Below are positions 14,440 to 19,269 of a stretch of DNA of 19,269 nucleotides, in pieces. The notes under the pieces are model-generated. The model was given only the letters and a program-made list of their open reading frames with translations, did not search any database and was not told where the DNA came from. Origin of the DNA: Lachnospiraceae bacterium UBA1258. GTDB taxonomy: Bacteria; Bacillota; Clostridia; Lachnospirales; Lachnospiraceae. Location: assembly GCA_002308235.1 (NCBI GenBank), contig DBVS01000017.1, positions 5,955 to 25,223 of the forward strand, written 5' to 3'. The translations under genes were made by a program, and so were the position numbers. Each line of letters begins with the position of its first letter. Positions within the stretch are counted from its first letter, which is position 1.

Positions 14440-17091
14440 ATGGATTACGGAAAACAGGGCATTCATAAACAACAGATAGCCCTTAATGCTCGTGGAAAAA
14501 AGTGGTCGCATAAATTATTGCTTCTTCTTATAGAGTTGTCTCTTGCGGCGATCATAGGCGTCGGAATCGTCGCCGCCGCGTTCGGTATCGGAATGTTTAA
14601 GAGCATTCTGGAAGCGGCACCCGATATTTCCACTATAACAGTTACACCCAAGGGACGTTCGACTTTCGTTTACGATACGGACGGAAACCAGATAGCCAAG
14701 CTCGTTGCGGCGAATTCAAACCGAATTCCCGTCACCTCAGACCAGATACCCGATATGTTAAAGAAGGCCTTTGTAGCCATCGAGGACGAGCGTTTCTTTA
14801 CACATAACGGTATCGATATCCGCCGAATCTTAAGCGTCGGCATCAAGACCCTTCAGCGAGGGAAACTCGGACAGGGCGCCAGCACCATCACACAGCAGCT
14901 GCTTAAAAACAACGTATTTACCGACTGGGTTTCGGAGGATAACGACGTTCAGAAGATCAAGCGAAAGGTGCAGGAACAGTACTTGGCCGTCCAGCTTGAA
15001 AAGAGCATGTCCAAGGATGACATCCTTACGGTTTACCTAAACACCATTAACTTAGGGCACAACACTCTGGGCGTACAGACAGCGAGCCTTCGTTACTTCG
15101 GAAAGAACTGTTCGGAACTTACGCTTTCGGAATGTGCGGTCATCGCCGGGATCACCCAGAACCCGTCGCTCTACGACCCCATCATCAGGCCCGAGAGAAA
15201 CGCCGAGAGAAAGAAACTGGTACTTGATAAGATGCTGGAGCTTGAATATATCACCCAGGCCCAGTACGATTCGGCCATGAAGGACGATGTTTACTCACGT
15301 ATCGAGGAAAACAACATTCAGCAGGCCGACAGTAATATTACCTCATACTTCGTCGATGCCCTTACGGATCAGGTCATTGAAGACCTTAAAGCCGCAGGCT
15401 ACAACGATTCACAGGTCAACTCCTTACTGTACAGCGGCGGTCTTAAGATCTACTCGACCCTCGACCCCCGCATCCAGGCCATCTGTGATGAGGAATTTGC
15501 CAACGAGGAAAACTACCCCAAGAACGTAAAGTGGTATCTGCAATACAGACTTACGGTCAAGAAAGCCGACGGTTCCACCAAGAACTACAGCTCGGAAATG
15601 TTCAGGACCCACTTCAGAGAAAAGAATCCGAAATTCAACATGCTTTATAAGACCAGGGAGGACGCGGAGGAAGCCATCAAGATCTTCCAGGACGACATGC
15701 TTGAGGAAGGTGATGAGATCGTTTCGGATTACATTAACCTCACTCCCCAGCCTCAGGTTTCCTTCACCGTTGAAGACCAGAGCACGGGTTGTGTGGTAGC
15801 CATGATCGGCGGACGCGGCGTAAAGGAAGCGAGCCGTACATATAACAGAGCCACCCAGTCCACCAGACAGCCGGGTTCCTGCTTTAAGGTACTCTCCGCT
15901 TTTGCTCCGGCTCTTGACTCCTACGGAATGACACTTGCAACCGTATTTAACGATGCACCCTTTAACTACTACAACGGTACGCCGGTTTCCAACTGGTACG
16001 GCGCCGACACCTACAAAGGCCTTTGCAGTATCAGATACGGTGTTTACTGGTCACTGAACGTGGTAGCGGTCAAGACCATTACCCAGATCACTCCCGAGCT
16101 CGGATTCAATTACCTTTTGAATTTCGGCTTTACCACCCTTGAGGAAGCCAAGCGCGTAGGCGACCAGGTATTTACCGATATAGGTCAGCCCCTTGCACTC
16201 GGCGGTATTACCAACGGTGTAACGAATATAGAACTGAATGCCGCTTATGCATCCATCGCAAACCGCGGTATTTACATACAGCCCAAGCTCTATACCAAGA
16301 TCGTGGACAGCGACGGAAAGGTTATCATTGACAACACCGAGGCCATCGCCCGCAGAACCGTTTCCGAAGAAACAGCCTTTCTTCTTACGGATGCCATGAA
16401 AGACTGCGTTGCGATCGGTACGGGTACCAGAGCTAAATTCAAAGGTATGTCCATTGCCGGTAAGACCGGTACCACCTCCAGCGGCCGAGACGTTTGGTTT
16501 GCGGGCTACACCCCCTACTACACCGCCACCTGCTGGGCCGGATATGATAATAATGAAGCAATGACTGACGAGGAACAGAGACTTCCTCAGACCATGTTCA
16601 AGGCCGTTATGTCCCGTGTTCACGAGGATATGGTCGATATCGGATTTACGATGCCCAGCACCATAACAAAAGTGACTGTTTGTTCCAAATCGGGTAAACT
16701 TCCCATTCCGGGACTTTGTGACCAGTGTCTCCGACAGGAGTATTTCGCAAAGGGCACCGAGCCGAAGGAACAGTGCAATGTTCACTTTGCGGGTATGGTC
16801 TGCGGATATGACAATCTTCCCGCCACCGAACAGTGTCCTTTCCAGTATTACGGTGTGGCCGAAGTTGTTCCCGTGGAAGATGAATCCCTGTGGAGCGGTT
16901 CTGCGGTAGTAAACGGCGATCTAAATCCCTTGGAATCCAAGACCCACTTTAACACCACAGGCCGATGCCAGCACGATGAAACCTTCTTTATGAATCCCAA
17001 CTGGGAAGCGATCCTGGCACAGCAACAGGCTGAATACGAGTTAAGACAGATTTTGATCCAGCAGGCACTTGAAGCTGCAGGACAGCAATAA
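14440..17091 (+). CDS. Class A penicillin-binding protein (PBP1a-like)
   Basis: A bifunctional peptidoglycan glycosyltransferase/transpeptidase anchored in the plasma membrane, 883 aa. A basic cytoplasmic N terminus precedes one membrane helix (about 25-50). The GT51 domain has the catalytic Glu115 in AIEDERFF, GQGASTITQQLLKN (about 144-157), KVQEQYLAVQLEK and the YLNTINLG segment. The transpeptidase has S480-C-F-K483, SLN (538-540) and KTGT (675-678). After it comes a tail with a cluster of cysteines (CSKSGKLPIPGLCDQC, CNVHFAGMVC) that may form disulfides outside the cell, then a Q-rich end. The start is ATG at 14440 after GGAG at 7-nt spacing. It lies next to a BlaI/M56 pair on the opposite strand, so it is a candidate target or neighbour of an envelope-stress switch, but no BlaI dyad is seen at its promoter. 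Confidence 0.96.
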   Translation: MDYGKQGIHKQQIALNARGKKWSHKLLLLLIELSLAAIIGVGIVAAAFGIGMFKSILEAAPDISTITVTPKGRSTFVYDTDGNQIAKLVAANSNRIPVTSDQIPDMLKKAFVAIEDERFFTHNGIDIRRILSVGIKTLQRGKLGQGASTITQQLLKNNVFTDWVSEDNDVQKIKRKVQEQYLAVQLEKSMSKDDILTVYLNTINLGHNTLGVQTASLRYFGKNCSELTLSECAVIAGITQNPSLYDPIIRPERNAERKKLVLDKMLELEYITQAQYDSAMKDDVYSRIEENNIQQADSNITSYFVDALTDQVIEDLKAAGYNDSQVNSLLYSGGLKIYSTLDPRIQAICDEEFANEENYPKNVKWYLQYRLTVKKADGSTKNYSSEMFRTHFREKNPKFNMLYKTREDAEEAIKIFQDDMLEEGDEIVSDYINLTPQPQVSFTVEDQSTGCVVAMIGGRGVKEASRTYNRATQSTRQPGSCFKVLSAFAPALDSYGMTLATVFNDAPFNYYNGTPVSNWYGADTYKGLCSIRYGVYWSLNVVAVKTITQITPELGFNYLLNFGFTTLEEAKRVGDQVFTDIGQPLALGGITNGVTNIELNAAYASIANRGIYIQPKLYTKIVDSDGKVIIDNTEAIARRTVSEETAFLLTDAMKDCVAIGTGTRAKFKGMSIAGKTGTTSSGRDVWFAGYTPYYTATCWAGYDNNEAMTDEEQRLPQTMFKAVMSRVHEDMVDIGFTMPSTITKVTVCSKSGKLPIPGLCDQCLRQEYFAKGTEPKEQCNVHFAGMVCGYDNLPATEQCPFQYYGVAEVVPVEDESLWSGSAVVNGDLNPLESKTHFNTTGRCQHDETFFMNPNWEAILAQQQAEYELRQILIQQALEAAGQQ

Positions 17092-17102
17092 AGAATAATA
17101 AG

Positions 17103-17133
17103 AAAACCGGGCCGACAAGCGGTCCGGTTTTTT
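17103..17133. terminator. Terminator between the PBP and M56 peptidase genes
   Basis: AAAACCGGGCCG (17103-17114) pairs with CGGTCCGGTTTT (17120-17131), 12 bp including one G.U, with a 5-nt loop; TTTTTT ends at 17133. It starts 11 bp after the PBP stop. On the minus strand the stem is followed by TTTTCTTATTATT, so it may also end the blaI-like operon. Confidence 0.88.
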
Positions 17134-17140
17134 GATGCCC

Positions 17141-18565
17141 TTATTTATTTAAAACTTCGTAAATCATGTCAACATCGATCTTCTCTTTCGCGACATAACA
17201 CTCGTAGTTTCTGCCAAGATTCTTGTGTGTATTAACAAAAACTGTGTTATCAAAAACCGTTATCCTGTGCCCGTCCGTCAAAACAAAGGTCATAGCCGGA
17301 GTCTTTGGCTCAGGGTCCCTGGGGCCTGCCAAGTGCCTAAGCTCTATCTTTGAAAGCGTGTCCATAAGTGCCTCAGCGTCCCAACTCTCTATTTTACTGT
17401 ATTCCACATCATATATGCTTCCGATCGTCGCATCATACTTAGAAAGCATTTCCTTAAAAGTACCGCTCTCAACACTGATTGCCACGTTTCCAAAGCAGAT
17501 TACACTTACAAAGAGCACGGCAGACAAGAGAAGTGTTCCGAGTAACCGTTTCTTTTGCTCCATCACGCTCTTTAGTCGATACCGAAGTGTCCCCGCAGCC
17601 GCCGAAAGGCAGGTCGTAAATCCTCTTTGCGGTGCTACGAATGTCAGCAAAAGCTCCGCGTACCTGCGCCGTTCTTCTTCGTCCATATTCTCGGTAACAA
17701 TCTCATCACAGCTTCTCTCAAGATCCTCTGCCGCTCTTTTCGTCGCCACCCACACAAGCGGATTAAACCAGCAGATTGCATTACACAGACAAAGAAAGAC
17801 TTTCGTATTTACATCACAGCGTTCCAGATGATGCAATTCATGACTTAAGATCATCGAAAGCTCACCTTGGGTATAAGTGCGGTTCGGAAGGATCGTGCAC
17901 CTGGTAAACTTCGTCTGGCCCATTGAAAACGGCGTTGAAACATCGCCCCGTAGCAACCTTGTCGGGCGCTTATATTCAAGCCTTTCTCGCATCTTTTCCC
18001 AGACAGAAAGGATTTCTTCGTCCGTTTCTTCTACAGTGTTTTTCTTGACAGATGACACAAATAAAAGGTTAGAAATAAAATAGTATCCGCCTGCCAAAAG
18101 CGCACCTGCAAGCCATACAAGGCTTACGAGAAACAACGCATTTCTTGGTATCAATATCGTGAACTTCGGTATCGGGAGCGTTCTGATAAGCATATGAACC
18201 TGCCAGCTCAAAAATGCCGGAATGAGCCAAAGAATCGCGCAGGCTCTCGCACTGACGATCTTCCTTAAAAGTGGCAAAAATAAAAGTAACAAAACATAGT
18301 AGATGCTTAAAAAGATCATCAATTCCGCGGCCATAGCCGTAAATTTGATCAGACCGTTTTTTATCCCGTAAAAGACGCAGGAAATTCCGAACATAGCAAG
18401 CAAAATCCAGAATAAAAAAGTCGGTTGAATTAAGACATAGGTCTCTTTCCCGTACTTATTCGAGAAAAAAGTTTCGCCGCCGTGCTCCCATTTCCATGTG
18501 CGATAAAAGTTTAAACCCAAAAGACAGGAAATTATTATACCCCAAATGATTCTGCCCCAAATCAT
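17141..18565 (-). CDS. BlaR1/MecR1-like M56 metallopeptidase without a beta-lactam sensor domain
   Basis: A 474-aa integral membrane protein. Several N-terminal membrane helices (about 5-20, 47-68, 76-100, 108-127, 143-170) surround a cytoplasmic M56 zinc peptidase domain with HELHH (242-246) and the downstream DLERSCDEIV, which supplies the third ligand Glu. Another helix lies at about 343-366, followed by an external tail of about 105 residues. BlaR1 and MecR1 (about 585-600 aa) end in a penicillin-binding domain with SxxK; here the tail is too short and lacks it, so the signal is probably not beta-lactam acylation. ATG overlaps the repressor gene's stop by 4 bp (ATGA), so the two are coupled. 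The expected role is to inactivate the BlaI-like repressor by proteolysis when a signal is sensed. Confidence 0.88.
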   Translation of the reverse strand: MIWGRIIWGIIISCLLGLNFYRTWKWEHGGETFFSNKYGKETYVLIQPTFLFWILLAMFGISCVFYGIKNGLIKFTAMAAELMIFLSIYYVLLLLFLPLLRKIVSARACAILWLIPAFLSWQVHMLIRTLPIPKFTILIPRNALFLVSLVWLAGALLAGGYYFISNLLFVSSVKKNTVEETDEEILSVWEKMRERLEYKRPTRLLRGDVSTPFSMGQTKFTRCTILPNRTYTQGELSMILSHELHHLERCDVNTKVFLCLCNAICWFNPLVWVATKRAAEDLERSCDEIVTENMDEEERRRYAELLLTFVAPQRGFTTCLSAAAGTLRYRLKSVMEQKKRLLGTLLLSAVLFVSVICFGNVAISVESGTFKEMLSKYDATIGSIYDVEYSKIESWDAEALMDTLSKIELRHLAGPRDPEPKTPAMTFVLTDGHRITVFDNTVFVNTHKNLGRNYECYVAKEKIDVDMIYEVLNK

Positions 18566-18936
18566 AAATTACCCTCCTCGAGCATTTTGCGGAGTTCCTC
18601 TATTTCCTCCTTTGATACGCCGCTGTCGCACAGAGAAACCGCAAATGCGGAAAGTGAGCCTCCATATAGTCTGTCGAGCATTCGCCTGCTCTCTTCGGCC
18701 AGATAATCCTTTTTTGAAATAAGGGGCGTATACAGGTTTGTTCGCCCGTTATGTGAAACGCTGAGAAATCCTCTCTCGCAAAGTCTGGTCAGAAAGGTCA
18801 AAATAGTACTCGGCGCCAGATTTTTCTTTTCTTTTAACTTGCTTTCTATGGTGCTTCTTGAAACAGGCGGTGAACATTGCCAGAGAATCTGCATTATTTC
18901 AAGTTCTCCGCTTGGCAGAGTGTCATGCTTTTCCAT
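18562..18936 (-). CDS. BlaI/MecI-family transcriptional repressor
   Basis: A 124-aa dimeric winged-helix repressor. The N-terminal domain has LPSGELEIMQILWQ, the family's first helix, then VSRSTIESKLKEKKNLAPSTILTFLTRLCERGFLSVSHNGRTNLYTP, covering the recognition helix and wing; the C-terminal helices (about 78-122) would dimerise. ATG at 18936 follows AAAGGAG at 8 nt. Its promoter holds two TACAnnnnTGTA dyads, so it should repress itself and the co-transcribed M56 peptidase. Other targets in the genome are likely but not visible here. Confidence 0.92.
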   Translation of the reverse strand: MEKHDTLPSGELEIMQILWQCSPPVSRSTIESKLKEKKNLAPSTILTFLTRLCERGFLSVSHNGRTNLYTPLISKKDYLAEESRRMLDRLYGGSLSAFAVSLCDSGVSKEEIEELRKMLEEGNL

Positions 18937-18950
18937 CGGGAACTCCTTTC

Positions 18951-18997
18951 TACAATTGTAGTAATTATATTCTACATTTGTAGTAAATCGATGTCAA
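18951..18997 (-). promoter_or_regulatory. BlaI-type promoter with two operators
   Basis: On the minus strand TTGACA (18992-18997), a 17-bp spacer and TAGAAT (18969-18974). Two dyads overlap it: TACATTTGTA (18973-18982), covering the -10/spacer junction, and a perfect palindrome TACAATTGTA (18951-18960) downstream of the -10. Their centres are 22 bp apart, about two helical turns, so two dimers could sit on the same DNA face. The sites match the TACA/TGTA form known for BlaI and MecI. Confidence 0.88.
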
Positions 18998-19029
18998 GTA
19001 TTCCCCGCCTCGGTTTTTGGACAAAAGAA

Positions 19030-19055
19030 AAGGCATGACCTGTTGGTCATGCCTT
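19030..19055 (-). terminator. Terminator after the MgtC-like gene
   Basis: AAGGCATGACC (19030-19040) and GGTCATGCCTT (19045-19055) form a perfect 11-bp stem with a TGTT loop. On the minus strand it is followed by TTCTTTTG, giving a T-rich tail, 17 bp after the stop at 19072. Confidence 0.82.
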
Positions 19056-19071
19056 AGCAACAATATTTGTT

Positions 19072-19269
19072 TTACAGTCCTTCCACGTAAGCTACGCCTT
19101 CGATTTCACGTATGCTTTGGAAGAGTTCTTCATGGCTTCTCTTCTGTCTGGATTTAAGAACCATGATGTACGCGTGCTTTCCGGCTTCAAAACCGGCCTC
19201 ATTCTCGGTACGGACGTTGTCGATGTCGATATCCATCTCCCGTATCTTACGCATAAAATCGCCAAGATT
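19072..19269 (-). CDS. C-terminal end of a probable MgtC/SapB-family protein (partial)
   Basis: The frame is open from the window edge to a TAA at 19072, so only the last 65 residues are visible and the gene continues past 19269. An internal ATG at 19254 has no ribosome binding site and lies mid-domain. The segment alternates strand and helix like a small ACT-type domain: FMRKIREMDIDIDNVRTEN, then AYIMVLKSRQKRSHEELFQSI, ending REIEGVAYVEGL. This resembles the cytoplasmic C-terminal domain of MgtC/SapB-type membrane proteins in clostridia, whose membrane part would lie outside the window. The assignment rests on the pattern, not a search, and other ACT-like regulatory domains are possible. Confidence 0.55.
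   Translation of the reverse strand, partial: NLGDFMRKIREMDIDIDNVRTENEAGFEAGKHAYIMVLKSRQKRSHEELFQSIREIEGVAYVEGL

Overview
The window looks like chromosomal DNA of a Lachnospiraceae-like clostridium (Firmicutes). The signs are housekeeping genes with AAGGAGG-type ribosome binding sites, sigma-A-like promoters, a lysine riboswitch working through an intrinsic terminator, a BlaI/BlaR1-type pair with TACAnnnnTGTA-like operators, a MetH lacking its activation domain beside a stand-alone activation protein, and a cysteine-containing tail on a class A PBP. The assignment rests on gene style only; there is no rRNA or tRNA in the window.

Layout. 1-1187: cbiG (cobalamin synthesis, +). 1215-3701: dapA-dapB-hisA operon (-), with hisA of the eukaryotic HIS6 type, under a promoter, a lysine riboswitch and a terminator (3736-4003). 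4033-7084: typA/bipA (+), then an extended-SDR epimerase-like gene (+) whose ribosome binding site lies inside a perfect 12-bp hairpin. 7101-7135: bidirectional terminator. 7167-7829: coiled-coil protein of 18 heptads encoded by 21/42-bp tandem repeats (-). 8007-12107: metF, a MetH activation-domain protein and metH (-), with a 195-bp imperfect palindrome between the last two. 12181-13512: mgtE (-), with its own promoter and a structured leader. 13675-14307: YigZ/IMPACT protein (-). 14440-17091: class A penicillin-binding protein (+). 17141-18936: M56 peptidase and BlaI-like repressor (-), with two operators on the promoter. 19072-19269: C-terminal end of a probable MgtC/SapB-family protein (-), cut by the window edge.

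How the genes work together. metF makes 5-methyl-THF, MetH passes the methyl group to homocysteine through cobalamin, and the small activation protein presumably re-methylates oxidised cobalamin. CbiG belongs to the pathway that makes that cofactor. dapA and dapB feed lysine and the diaminopimelate used in peptidoglycan, which the class A PBP polymerises; the adjacent BlaI/M56 pair may be a cell-envelope stress switch.

Most of the window is ordinary core genome. The least explained signals are non-coding: the long palindrome between the activation gene and metH, the hairpin that hides the SDR gene's ribosome binding site, and the mgtE leader, which is not a recognisable M-box. Codon usage also changes abruptly between hisA/cbiG and the rest of the window. 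I did not find a clear new multi-gene system.
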